Shown here piece by piece: positions 47,816 to 59,800 of a stretch of 64,000 nucleotides of DNA. The stretch is from positions 5,144,001 through 5,208,000 of the forward strand of contig NC_088307.1 of NCBI RefSeq assembly GCF_032854445.1. Reading direction: 5' to 3'. The DNA is from Liolophura sinensis. Lineage: Eukaryota > Mollusca > Polyplacophora > Chitonida > Chitonidae. Below the pieces are notes generated by a model. The model saw only the letters and a list, made by a program, of their open reading frames with translations, did no database searches and was not told the origin of the DNA. Both the position numbers and the translations under genes were made by a program. How positions within the stretch are numbered: the first letter of the stretch is position 1; each line of letters starts with the position of its first letter.

Positions 47816-48223
47816 TTTCTATGTTATATAGGCCTATACTATGTAAAACACTGTAATTGATTTACAACATTTAAACAGTTGTGTGGCCTTCAAAGACAAA
47901 CACAGAGATCAAATGTCGATTCTCCATGAAAATTTATGTGCTTCAAGTGATGCGTCTTTATTGTTGAGAGTTGTAAGTGTCCGTATAAACATTTGTTAAC
48001 TCGATGCATGTACTTGCGTACACAAAAACAAAACATAATGATTGCTCCCTGGTGAAATGCAGCGACACCTAGCGAGGAAACCCCTCCGCGGCATTCCGGA
48101 AGTCGGGAGCTGTCTTGTGAAATCATCAAACCCTCTCGAGTCAGCCGGTAAGCATCTGAAGGGGTGTTGAGTAAGTCGCACGAGTGTTCACTGATTTGGT
48201 GGCTTTTTGGTGAAAGAACAGTC

Positions 48224-49078
48224 ATGTTTGGTGGAAAATTTCGAAGATACCTACCGAAAACTCCCACTGACACTTGTGCTTTCGTCTTCACGGTTGTGAT
48301 GATTCCTGTGATTTGGCTGTTCGAAGTGTTCGTTGTTTTGCCGAGGTTGTACGATGGCTTTCCCAGGACAGCCATGTTCTATTTTCACATCCTCGCTGCT
48401 GTTTTCTTGTGTGCCAACGTCGTGGGAAACCTGTGGATGATCCTGTATCAGGACACATCCACGGCTGGTCGAGTTTTGCCGTCCATTTTGAAACCGGGCT
48501 GGAAATTCTGCAGCGCGTGCGAGGCGAACTCTCCCCCTCGAGCGTTTCACTGTCATATTTGCGACCGCTGCATTTTAAGGCGGGACCATCACTGCACATT
48601 CACAGGGAACTGCATTGGGTTTTTCAACCAGCGCTACTACCTGACTCTCGTTTTCTACATGCTGGTCGCAGGGGTATACGCTAACATCATGAATATTGAA
48701 TTTGTGTGGGCAAACATGGAAGGATTTTCCTTTGGATCGCTTGTCTGTATAATTTTTCCTTTCATGGGATTGGTGTTAGGACTTCATAGCCCCATATCCA
48801 TGTTCTATTCATTTCTCACCTCCCTCTGTATTTTCGGTACTTTGCTGATGGCAGGGCTGTTTGCATACCACGCATGGAATGCATTGAACGGACAGACAGT
48901 ATTTGAGCGGGCCCATCACGTAAAGCAGTACAATGTTGGGTGGAGAAGAAATGTCGAACTGACCCTTGGAAAGAACTGGTATATTTCGTGGATTTTTCCA
49001 GCAGTAAAATCACCACTGCCTGGAGATGGACTGGAGTTTGATGTCAAGTCTTCGTACGAACCACCAAAGTCATTGTAG
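48224..49078 (+). CDS. ZDHHC24: Palmitoyltransferase ZDHHC24-like, intronless
   Basis: Protein S-acyltransferase of endomembranes that transfers palmitate to cysteines of client proteins. The 284-residue protein has two N-terminal membrane segments (about 17-40 and 50-76), the cysteine-rich domain at 96-130 (CSAC, HCHICDRC) with the catalytic DHHC at 121-124, then membrane segments near 138-160, 168-188 and 192-218. The usual TTxE motif after the last segment appears as QTVFE. The C-terminal SPLPGDGL is typical of ZDHHC24, and the length equals the human protein as I recall it. I chose the ATG at 48224; the open frame upstream begins with GTG, not ATG. No intron interrupts it, which is unusual for this gene in vertebrates and may mean intron loss or an old retrocopy. 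The frame is fully intact, so it is probably functional. Confidence 0.92.
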   Translation: MFGGKFRRYLPKTPTDTCAFVFTVVMIPVIWLFEVFVVLPRLYDGFPRTAMFYFHILAAVFLCANVVGNLWMILYQDTSTAGRVLPSILKPGWKFCSACEANSPPRAFHCHICDRCILRRDHHCTFTGNCIGFFNQRYYLTLVFYMLVAGVYANIMNIEFVWANMEGFSFGSLVCIIFPFMGLVLGLHSPISMFYSFLTSLCIFGTLLMAGLFAYHAWNALNGQTVFERAHHVKQYNVGWRRNVELTLGKNWYISWIFPAVKSPLPGDGLEFDVKSSYEPPKSL

Positions 49079-49125
49079 CCTCGATAGAAATAGATGGACA
49101 TTTTATATATTTCTGGCTCAAGATC

Positions 49126-49131
49126 ATTAAA
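49126..49131 (+). other. Candidate proximal poly(A) signal (ATTAAA) of ZDHHC24
   Basis: ATTAAA lies 48 bases after the stop codon. Using it would exclude the downstream minisatellite from the mRNA. Confidence 0.35.
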
Positions 49132-49232
49132 TCAGACATAATCATTTCAAGAGTAATTCTTTTTGGTAGCAAAATTTCTGTTTATTTAGCCCCATCCTCT
49201 GGGTTGTCTATGCTGTCCTCAGTCCTTCACCT

Positions 49233-49530
49233 GTGTTTTGTCCACCCTCCACTCACCCTCCACACAACTTCCACCCCTATTTGTCCACCCTCCACTCACC
49301 CTCCAAACAACCTCCACCCCTATTTGTCCACCCTCCACTCACCCTCCACACAACTTCCACCCCTATTTGTCTACCCTCCACTCACCCTCCACACAACCTC
49401 CACCCCTATTTGTCCACCCTCCACTCACCCTCCACACAACTTCCACCCCTATTTGTCCACCCTCCACTCACCCTCCACACAACCTCCACCCCTATTTGTC
49501 CACCCTCCACTCACCCTCCAAACAACCTCC
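49233..49530. repeat. 43-bp minisatellite, about 7 copies, probable ZDHHC24 3' UTR
   Basis: Unit CCACCCTCCACTCACCCTCC, ACACAACCTCCACCCCTATTTGT. Stop-free in all three frames. Confidence 0.9.
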
Positions 49531-49880
49531 ATGGCCTGAGTGCCCACCTTGAATGCTCTCCACCTTGCCGATTCTCCACCCCCATTTTGTCCACCCTCCA
49601 CCTTACCCACAGACCTGTTTTTCTCACCCAGCTGATGCCTGCACTCCTGTTAAGCTCACCTTCCACCCTGTCTCATGTCCAGCCCAACCTTGTATAACTG
49701 CCTTGACTACTTTTTCAGGCAGGGCGTTTTATATCTTCTTTTTATCTTTTAATGTTTTTTTTATAATTTTTGAAACAAGTTTAAACTTACAAGGACACAT
49801 ATCAGTTAAATGTTTTCCTGAAATGAATACCAATGATTTTAAGATGTTTTAGTATCTGTCGTTTAAGTTGATCATTTTGC

Positions 49881-49886
49881 AATAAA
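49881..49886 (+). other. Candidate distal poly(A) signal (AATAAA) of ZDHHC24
   Basis: AATAAA in T-rich sequence about 800 bases after the stop. Using it would place the 43-bp minisatellite in the 3' UTR. Confidence 0.35.
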
Positions 49887-51299
49887 TTTACTTTCTAAAT
49901 GCGGTGTAAATATAGATTGTTTTCACGTGTAGATTCTGCAGGCATATATGTTAATGTCTGTGTTAGAAAAGTAGACACAGTATTATTTAATTCCAGGCCT
50001 TTCATGGGTACAACTGCATAATGGCTTGTAGATTGTTATTTTTCTTTTGTTCCGTTTTGCTTTTTGTTATTTGTAGAAAAGCTTACAGTGCTTGCAGTTT
50101 TTTATTCTATTGACTTACTCTATACAATGCTAGTCAACGGTGTGTGATGATCAAGTGCTTCAAGATGTACATGTGTATGACTTTGTCCTTGAATCAGTAG
50201 GACCTTACTCCTTACAGTGTTCTTCGCTCGCTTTACTTCTCTGCCACTACTAGACAAGTTTGACCTGTGGAACTATAATGAGCTTACATCAGTAATATTG
50301 TTTCAGGAGTTGGTTAGAATCATGTGGTGCATACTTGAGATAAAGACAATGCATTTGTATCAAGTATTATTATAAACCAAGGATATGATTTGAGTTTTTG
50401 CGTTTTCAGACCTCGTGTGGCCTCATCACATTGCCCTTATTTGGCATTGTGTAAGATTTCTGTACAAAATTTGCTAGTGCTGGCAGTGATATAAAGCGAA
50501 CGTAGAGAGAGTATGATGCATGCTCTAGTACACAATCAGAAAAGTGACACAGCAGCCATGTTGGCTCTTTCCCAGCCTCAGACGGGAAATCCCCAACATT
50601 TTTCTACCTAGGTGACCATTTTTACATATTGTAGGTCTCTTACCTTCCACCAATAAATATAACTAGCGTGTTAACAGAGTTATAGCCCCTTTAACAGTTA
50701 TACAAGATTTGGAGAATTTATTGTGAATGTATCATTTTATTAATGTTTTAGCTGTATGTTAGACATGGAGTTATCTTCCCCTAGGTGTACAGTTACACAA
50801 TGCTTTAATTAGTTCAAGATGTCAGAGCTGTGTTTTTGTGTTGGATGTGACCATAGATTTAGATTCAGATGTATCGCACCAAAAAACTGACTTACAGCTG
50901 AGTGCTAAATGAGTACAAAAGCGTATGGTCAGTGAAATGACAGAAATGATTTGATATACTTACCTTAAGTATGTCATTGCTCTCATACCCATTTTCATTA
51001 GAACTGCAAACTGTTTTAGTATTGGATTGGCACAGGCAGGCACATAAAGGTTCATGCCCTCATTTTGGGCTCAAATGTCACATGCTCAGTGAGTAGCCGC
51101 TCGTCTTGTGATGGCAGGAGTCCATCATCTTAAAAAAGAGTTCTTTGTATATTGCAGACATCACACCTTGAATTCAGCTTCAGCTATGGCTTAAAACGCT
51201 GACCAAATAAATAAATGGTAGCTCCATCGTGCATTATTATTGGAAGACTGGTATACATGTATTTGCCCAGTTAAAACTGAATAATAAGTGAAAAAAATG
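49887..51299. other. Spacer downstream of ZDHHC24
   Basis: No gene seen. 51165-51215 resembles the tail of a SINE (GCTTAAAACGCTGACCAAAT). Confidence 0.4.
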
Positions 51300-52160
51300 A
51301 AGCAAAATGTGAAAGTTGCATTACATTTGCTGTACTGTAAATGAGCCATAGCTTAAAGGCCGTGTTACATTTGCTGCATTGTAACTGAGTTAGATGTGCA
51401 GTTGCCATACTGTGTTGCATTTGTTGTACTCTAGGGGAATTATGATTGGAAAGCCCCATAACATTTGCTGTACTGTAGCTGGATTATGGGGAGAAAGCAT
51501 CATTACATTTGCTGTGCCGTAGCTGAATTACTACTGGAAAGACCCATAACATTTGCTGTACTGTAGCTGGATTATGTTGAGAAAGCATCATTACATTTGC
51601 TGTGCCGTAGCTGAATTACTACTGGAAAGATCTATAACATTTGCTGTACTGTAGCTGGATCATGGTGAGAAAGCCTCATTACATTTGTTGTGCTTTAGCT
51701 GAATTACTACTGGAAAGAGCCATTACATTTGCTTTACTGTAGCTGGATTATGTTGAGAAAGCATCATTACATTTGCTGTGCTGTAGCTGAATTACTAGTG
51801 GAAAGACCCATAACATTTGCTGTACTGTAGCTGGATCATGGTGAGCAAGCCTCATTACATTTGCTGTGCTGTAGCTGAATTACTACTGGAAAGACCCATT
51901 ACATTTGCTGTACTCTATACCTGAATTACTGTTGGAAAGGCCTGTTACATGTGCTGTAGTGTAGATGAATTATGATTTGAAAGCCCATCACATCTGCTGT
52001 AGAATACTGTACTCTCTTGAATTATTACTGAAGAATCATGTTACGTTTGCTGTACTGTCGTTGAATTATGATCAGAATGCCCCCATTACATTTGCTAATA
52101 GCACTGTAATTCAAATATAAAGAGAAAAGCGCCTTACATTTGATGTACTGTAATTGAATT
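51300..52160. repeat. 45-bp tandem repeat organised as 89-bp dimers
   Basis: ACATTTGCTGTACTGTAGCT and ATTACTACTGGAAAGACCC alternate with GGATTATGTTGAGAAAGCAT. About 18 half-units, diverging at both ends. Confidence 0.88.
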
Positions 52161-53886
52161 AACTGAAAAATTTTGCTTCTTTCATATAACATTGTATATT
52201 ATAATTTCTAGGTTTTTACAACAGTAGAATTTTTTTACTGGGTATATCCAGTGGTATTTTATCATATTGATGGCAATAATGGCATGTGTACATATTTTTT
52301 CCCAAAGCTTTGACCTTGAAATGGATGAAACAAGATAAGAAAATTGGGCAACCATACTTAAAAGCAGAGAATTGTGAACAGAGGTTCCTTTGTGTCAAAG
52401 GGCTGAAAGTTCTGGGTCGTTAAACAAGCTACATGAGTATGTAATATTGTATTAAAAATGAACAAAAGAAAGAAATAAAACAAAAAAACAAAGAAGGTTT
52501 TGTTTTTCTGTTTTATTCCCTTTGATGTACTATACGGTGTACATGAATTTTCATTACTTTTCAATTTTTGTAAACATTTCAATTAATATCCTGTTGTTTC
52601 AAGTATTTCAAGTTATGGAAAAGTAATCATTCGTTGTTGTTAGTCAGTACATTGCTTAAGAAGCAAATACGTGTATAAAGTTTCTTAAAAGTTTTTCACC
52701 ACGTTGTTGTCGTTTCACATGTTTGACTATTTCATAACTTACACTAGGAGTTGTTCTCCAACGATCTGAGTAATGGACAAAGTGCAGGCTTTAAAAGAAG
52801 GAAGAAAGAACAACCATGACAACAAAGGTTGCCGTCTTTTTATCATAGATTGTCAGGTCGTTGCTTCCAGCAGCCTATAGCTGTGGTTGATCCCAAACTC
52901 TGTCCGGGTATCCTCTCACCACAGAGCTGACCACCGTCGCAGAAGTTTTATATATTTTGGAGTACGGTGGCGTAAAACACAAATCAAATTGAAAGTCTTA
53001 ATTGGCATCCATTGGACAATCTGGAAGTTGACTCAGATAGAAAATAAATGAAAAAATACCCGTGTACCAACCACACTTCTTTAAAGTCAAGAGGTAAGTG
53101 ACTTCAATTCTTATTGGTTTAGCATCATTTGACGTGCGCCCATACGGTTATACCCTTCTCAGATAGCTCGCGACAGTGTGGCTGAAATACTGTGGCGTTT
53201 AGCCACACACTCGTTCATTCCTCATTGTAATCTATTGCAGAACAAGCATGATTACCAGATAAGGCCACATATTGTGATGCTATTTGTTTCATTGTTGTGT
53301 ATATATAACCCGAAACTCGGGGAATCTCCGTGGCCAAGTTGTTGGCGTGCTCGGTACACAAAATATGCAGTCTACGGCGTCCGTGGAACCATTTATCCTG
53401 TCTTTGTTGAAGATCGCTTGCTTTCCACCACTATGATGTAGAAATCTATTCGTCATACCTCGACTGATAGACCTGAATGTTATTGTAAAAGTGAAAATTT
53501 CATAGGCTATAGAAACAACAACTAAAGAATGAATTAATTCAGTGAGCTTACATCCCACGAACAATGTGCAAAACTTATGTAAACCGCAAGTCGATCTTCG
53601 CACTTCATTTGAGATGACACGAAATGAATTTACCAACATAATGTGATCAAAATAAAGAGAATATTTGAAGCAGGTAATAATTGCACAGAAACCCACCTCC
53701 AGTCAGAATCAACAAAATGGTTTAATATATAGGCCTACAAAAATATACACGGACACGGTTGATTTTGAACATGATCTGTTGAAGTTCTACTAAAAGAATG
53801 ACCAGTCATGAGCAGTTAAAGAAATCGTGAAATATACAAAACCAAAACGTGAACCAGGTTGATGAATCTATACACAATACTTCATT
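52161..53886. other. Spacer with one SINE part
   Basis: Besides the SINE at 52855, 53325-53360 has an A-box-like CGTGGCCAAGTTGTTGG, perhaps a SINE head. Open frames show no family features. Confidence 0.35.
52855..52992 (+). mobile_element. Dominant-family SINE, diverged
   Basis: CTCTCACCACAGAGCTGACC and GGAGTACGGTGGCGTAAAAC remain. Confidence 0.6.
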
Positions 53887-54064
53887 AAATGTATTTATTT
53901 ATTTGCCTGGTGTTTTACGCCGTACTCAAGAATATTTTACTTATACGACGGCGGCCAATATTATGGCGGGAGGAAACCGGGCAGTGCCCGGGGGAAACCC
54001 AGACCTGCTTGCAGACCTTCGCACGTACGTCCGGAGAGGAAGCCAGAATGAGCTGCACTTTATT
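53887..54064 (-). mobile_element. Dominant-family SINE 3' two-thirds
   Basis: Well-kept core. It ends after GAGGAAGCCAGAATGAGCTG. Confidence 0.78.
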
Positions 54065-54218
54065 AAAAGTAGACAACCTGTGAAAAAGCTATTACATGTA
54101 AACCAATAGAAGCGTGGCGGACGGGTAGACTGTCACAAACTATAGCAAACACAAATTAATATCCCGAATGGGTGAGATGCTTTTGCAGTCAAGGGTGAAG
54201 GGAAGGGAATGCGTAATA

Positions 54219-54330
54219 GATTTATTTATTTACTTATGTAATTGGTGTTTTATGCCATACTCAAGAATATTTCACTTGTACAACGATGTCCACCATTATA
54301 GTGGGCGGAAATCAGGCAGAGAATGGGTAA
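54219..54330 (-). mobile_element. Dominant-family SINE 3' end, diverged
   Basis: ATTGGTGTTTTATGCCATAC and the (ATTT) tail are recognisable. Lies 155 bases from the previous copy, same orientation. Confidence 0.65.
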
Positions 54331-54993
54331 AAGACGCAGTTTACGTGACAAAATTACTGTTATACAACATTCATGCGGGCTTACCCAGTTATCAAAATCT
54401 TGACAAACGAATGCATCCCAGATATACAGATCGAACAAAACTGCCTGAAAGTCTAGTTTCACCAAGACAACACTAGTGCAGTATATACATATGCAGATGT
54501 ATCTATCTACAAGGACACGTGTCCGGATATTTCAACGCCTGCAAATAGCCCGGGAAGCTGCATAAGCGGCCATGTCCAAAAACGTCCTGACGAAGAAGAC
54601 AATTATTCGATCTGTCATCAAAAAGCAACTCCCACGATTGCCTTAGCGGACGTGAGTGGGACTGCGCACGCATGAAACTTCACATTATATGATGGGTTAC
54701 AGAGAAAAAAAAATAATTGAACACTGTTTCTGACAGCGTTTAGCTTGCTCTTACGTCGTGTAATTACGAATAAACCCATCTGATCTTATATATTTAGCCA
54801 AATCTCCATGGTTACACATTTTTATGTGGCTTAAATGTATGCTGTAATTCCGGACCTTGATGACCCACAAGGTCAAAAGGATGAAATCACTAGTGAAAAA
54901 CGTATCTTGCTAACGTAACTGAGCGTTAAAAATAACTTTGGTTCAAACATTGCCGATATACACATTCGCATTTTATTTAGAAGTGTAATATTT

Positions 54994-55150
54994 ACTTTAT
55001 TGATTTGATTTTTGCTTAACGCCTTACATTGTCAACAAAGTCTTAATCATACAGTGTTGCCAAGTTTATGGGTGGAAGAAACTGTAGTGCCCTGAGTAAA
55101 CCATCGACGTTTGGTTAGATACTGGCGAACTTTTCCACTAGTGATATACA
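54994..55150 (-). mobile_element. SINE-like repeat related to the composite middle block
   Basis: Tail TTTATTGATTTGATTTTTGC, then GAGTAAACCATCGACGTTTG, like the middle block of the 16.6- and 20.7-kb composites. Confidence 0.5.
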
Positions 55151-55158
55151 TTTACCGG

Positions 55159-55345
55159 TCATTTATTTATTTATTTTCATTGGTGAACATCGTACTGAAT
55201 TTTCTGTCAAAGGTCAGGTAAATGGAGGGTGCGGATGAAGGTACCACAGTACCGTTTTTTGATTGGTACCTCCGGACGAGAGCTGAATTTGAACTCTCGA
55301 CTTCACTGATCAAGGACCTGACAGTTGCTCATTAGCCTAACTCCT
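55159..55345 (-). mobile_element. SINE-like repeat with decayed tRNA head
   Basis: (ATTT) tail followed by a body ending in GAATTTGAACTCTCGACTTC, which resembles a degenerate B box on the minus strand. Confidence 0.5.
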
Positions 55346-55384
55346 ATGCATGTGCAATGTTTTTCAAGACAAGTAGCCTTACTT

Positions 55385-55682
55385 TGAAGTTGATATGAAA
55401 ATGGGAAAATGTTTTGATATGAAAGGTGTTGGAACGATTTGATGTAGAAACGCAGAGAAACTTTGGTACGAAAAGAGGGGAGATATTTTGTTGGGAAGGA
55501 AGAGGAGAAATAATTTGATATGGAACGTGAAGAAATGATTTGGTATGGAAAGTGAAGATATGACCTGGAAAGACCCAAAATAATTTGAAATGAAAAGTGG
55601 AAAAAAATGTTTTTCGCATATGGAAAAGTAGAGAGACAATTTGATCTGAAAGGTGAAGAAATAATTTGATATGGTGTAGCTC
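55385..55682. repeat. Degenerate purine-rich tandem repeat, about 25-30 bp
   Basis: GAAATAATTTGATATGGAA and variants (GATTTGGTATGGAAAGTGAA) recur about ten times. Confidence 0.6.
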
Positions 55683-55722
55683 ATTGTCGGTTTGCTCAGG
55701 ATCATACAAGCAGTTCGAAATA

Positions 55723-55976
55723 TTTTATTTATTTATTTGATTGGTGTTTTACGCCGTACTCAAGAATATTTCACTTGTATGACTGCGGCCAGCATTATGG
55801 TGGGAGGAAACCGGGCACAACCCAGGGAAACCCACGACCATCCACAGGCTGCTAGCAGACCTTCCCGCGTACGGTTGGAAAGGAAGCCAGCATGAGCTGG
55901 ACTTGAATTCACAGCGACCGCATTGGCGAGAGGCTCCTGGGTCATTATTGCGTTGCGCAAGCGCGCTAACCAACGA
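55723..55976 (-). mobile_element. Dominant-family SINE, full length with TSD
   Basis: All modules from tail to head are present. Direct repeats TTCGAAATA at 55714-55722 and 55977-55985 flank it. Confidence 0.8.
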
Positions 55977-56744
55977 TTCGAAATACAGTGCGATGTCCAA
56001 AGTATACAGTTTGGCCTTCACTGTATTGATTAATGAATAACATTAATTGAAAGACTTAAGTTGATTCAATAAGCCTTTTTTAATTTATTTATTATTTTTT
56101 TTTTTCTTTTTGGTTTTCCTTATAGCTTAATTAAGAAACCGTATATACTGACCTTTTGTACTTTACGGCTCCCTGCTGAACTATGAATGGATACATAAAT
56201 GTAAACGATCTGCGCATAATTTCAGGCAGAAATTTTTTTTTTTCTGATCAGCTACTGAGTATTAGGTCTACACAGCGCAGGACTACCAGCGAGTAGTGGG
56301 GGTTAAAAATGAACCAGTATTCATATGTTAACCGCTGAAGCCGTCTTGATTTTAACCTGCTGATTGAAAATAATGACCGCTCCCCCATCAACCGTTTGGG
56401 TGGGAACTGCGCACAAATTTAGAAAAATCAGACCATTTTCTTCAGTTTGAGAGGTTTTAAGACTACACGTTGAATTAAGCATCCCAATATATTTTGATGC
56501 AGTTCCTTCGCCGACGGTTGTCACTGAAAAGTTAAATATTATTCACAAAAATCATGAAGCCCGATCCACAGGGGTATCCCCATTCCAGGGATTCCCTTCA
56601 GCGCGTGCGCGTAGGAATCCACACGTCAGCCTTTCCAGTGAAATCAAAATGGAGGCATGTGGCGAAAAGACGTTGACAGGCCTAAAACAGGGATGTCATG
56701 TTTGACTTGCAAACTTTTAACTTCCAGAACATGAGGACGAGAAA

Positions 56745-56800
56745 ATGTGGTGGAAAAACGCGCTTTTATTACTCGTGACTTTTCTCACAAGTTTATATAC
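56745..56800 (+). CDS. Unidentified gene, exon 1 (signal peptide)
   Basis: Hydrophobic run ALLLLVTFLTSLY after a short W/K-containing N-terminus. Donor ATAC|gtaagt. 56 coding bases, phase 2 at the end. Confidence 0.7.
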
Positions 56801-59800
56801 GTAAGTACATTTTAGGCTCATAATTTCATTGTGTACAAAAAGTCTAGACTGTAAACATGCTGATGCTTACGATTTGAGAAAACTGTTCTAACTTGCACGT
56901 GTGCGTTTACATGGCAGCTACACGGAACTTTCTCTTCGAACAAGGAAGATGATCATTGCGCCATACTTTATACACCGGATATTTCCACCATGTGTTTTAA
57001 TTTTACAGACACACATGTGGTGATTTCTTTATAAGAATTACACATGGATGATTTCAAATCCGTGTAAACTTAAAAAACTTACCAGTTTGCTTACATTTAC
57101 TTGTGCTTTTCACGTCGGACACAAATACGTAACTAAGTGGCAAGTTTCTATCGTTCAGCAACATTGGAATCAACGCAAATACGTACAGATAATCGTGGGA
57201 AAACTAAACTGAAATGAGATCCTCTGTCATTTAAACACACAGGTTGACGTCCAGCTAATGCTGACTTTCTCTCCGGCAGTACGTGGGAATGTCTGCCAGC
57301 AACCTGTCATCCAGGCTTTGCCTGCTTTGATCCACCATAATGCCAGCCACCGTTTTATTAGAGGAAAATTCTTGAGCATGGCGTAAAACACCAATCAAAT
57401 AATAAATAAATAAGCACTCAGATAGACAGGACAGAATAATTGAGTTTCAGAGTTGTGTATGTAATCTCTGGGTGTTTATCATGTTTATACAAATCCACAC
57501 AAGTCATTTTGACATACCTAAAATGGCACTGGTTGAACATACTTTTTTGAATTAGCATGGTACCAATACGATTGAAAAACACACTTCCAACAGCTACATG
57601 TAGGGAATATCTAAAGCCATATCTGTTTTGGAAAACACATAAAAATGGTTGGTGCCCAAACTAGTTAAGCTGTGTTTTCTAATGCTTATAGAAATTGAGC
57701 TAAAATATGTTGGAAAAGCAATAATTTTTAATGCTATAGCAGTAAATTTTTTTCCATACAAATTTCTTTCTTTGACAGACTTGAAAGCTTTTGGAAAGCA
57801 TATCATTTCGAGAACTTTACATTTTATAAAACTTTCATATGGTCTCAATGTCACTTTTAAAGTTCAAGTGTGTTCTAGATATCCATATACCACATTCATT
57901 CCACCTAGGCGTATTAAAAGTGGACAAAAATCCAGGAGAAAGAAGTGATTTGATAGGTTTGAACTTTGAAGTTTGATGAGTTTTGAACTTTGAAGTTACT
58001 GTAGTATACAGCACCTAAAAGAATAACCCACAGCACCACAGGCTGTCACATGCTAAGATACAAGCTGCGCTTTATTTTATTTTTTTTCCTGATGTTAAGG
58101 CTATGACATCTAAAGTTATCAGTTTGTCATTGTGCTTTTTGTTGTACATTGCTACTGATGTGCATGACAGGTTGTCAGAGGGAATCAGTAATACAGAATG
58201 GACAGTTTATTGACTATCAGTGAGTTGAAACACTATAGCCTTGTTCATGCTTGAGTGTGGGGGCCTCCATGGCTCAGTCGGTTAGCGGGCTAGCTCAGCG
58301 CAATGACCCAGGAGTCCCTCACCAATGCATCTGTGAGTTCAAGTTCAGCTCATGCTGGCTTCCTCTCCGGCCGTAAGTGGGAAAGTCTGCTAGCAGCCTG
58401 CGGATGGTCGTGGGTTCCCCCGGGCTCTGCCCGGTTTCCATCCACCATAATGCTGGTCGCCGACGTATAAGTGGAATATTCTTGAGTACGGCGTAAAAAT
58501 CAAATCAAATCAAATCATGCTTGAATGTAAAATGTATAGTACCTGTGAAATCAAGTTGTAGTGGCCTAGGCTTAGCATGTACATACCTATTTATGACATT
58601 AACCTATCACTGAGGATTCTGTATCTCTTCAGACTGATTATACTCTATCAACCCTCTATATACTTCCCTGTGTAGAGGGCTGATGTGATATAAGATTAAT
58701 GTACTGGAAATTCATATCATAAGGCAATTTAAGTTCAATGTTTAAGCATACCATTTTAGCACATGTAATAAGCATGTATAAATTGTACATACTTATATAC
58801 ATACTGACCTATCCCACTTTGACAACACGAAAAATTTCACAATGGAATGTCAGACTGGTTCTTAAAAAGTCATTTCAACATTGAATTGAAACACATGTTT
58901 TTTTAAACAGATCGAGCAGGTTTTTTTGTTTTTTCATTACAAGAATTCATGGTATACAGTTATTGGGTTAAGTCGATTAATAGGCCAGTTGTGTATTAGG
59001 GCTACTGGGTAGGCATGGAAGCGTTACCTCTCTAGCCTCGGGGCATACATTGTATATGTAGGTAGAGAAGTATTTCTTAACCACAACCAGTTCCTGTTGA
59101 CGCCTTCACAGGAATCCTCTGTGTCACATAATATCATGTTACATACACACACTGTTCTTAGGGTTCTTGCAGGCTCAGAAGGTTTTAAATAAATGCATGT
59201 TCCGTGCAACTTGTCAGACCCATAGCAAATGAGGTCACAGCGCTGGCTGTTTCAACTGTAGCTTTCAGTCAGGTGGTTTGTCAGGTATCTGTCAGTTGTC
59301 GGTGGACACCTGGGCAATCCAGTTTCCTCCCCCAATTAACCTGACTGCTGTATTTTAATTGAAAAAGCTCTTGAGCATAGAATTTAACACAGTAAAATAA
59401 ATAAATAAATCTTGTTGTTTGGCGTGTTCCTGTTGTTATATCTGGGATATGGGTACATTACATCAGAATCACTGACCTTCATATTGGGCTGTGCTGGCAT
59501 GCTAACCACCTCAGCCACCGAGGCCCCCAGCAATATTTACTACAAAAGAACATACAATAGTGTGTAAGTAGATATGCATACTTCAAGAGCTTGAAAGTGG
59601 GCTCTTGTTTACAAACACACATTCGTGATGTGACGCATGACTGGTATGGACTGTCACCAGCAAGAAGAGGTAATGTAAAGACACAACTTCAACAAAAACA
59701 TGTGTAAAACTGGGTCAGATATTAAAGTCTACGTGGCAGTCTATGGCAGTAGTTCCTCAAAAACAAATACGTCATGAGTGAGATAGTTCCCACTTTATGC

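Noticed and set aside
48164-48223. N-terminal extension of ZDHHC24 from a GTG
   Set aside because: No ATG in the extension. The family start fits the ATG at 48224 and gives the expected 284 residues.
49204-49697. Three overlapping Pro/His-rich frames
   Set aside because: Minisatellite read in three phases, downstream of the ZDHHC24 stop.
57649-57948. 99-codon frame ending in a basic tail
   Set aside because: AT-rich, no family signal, lies within the intron of the third gene.
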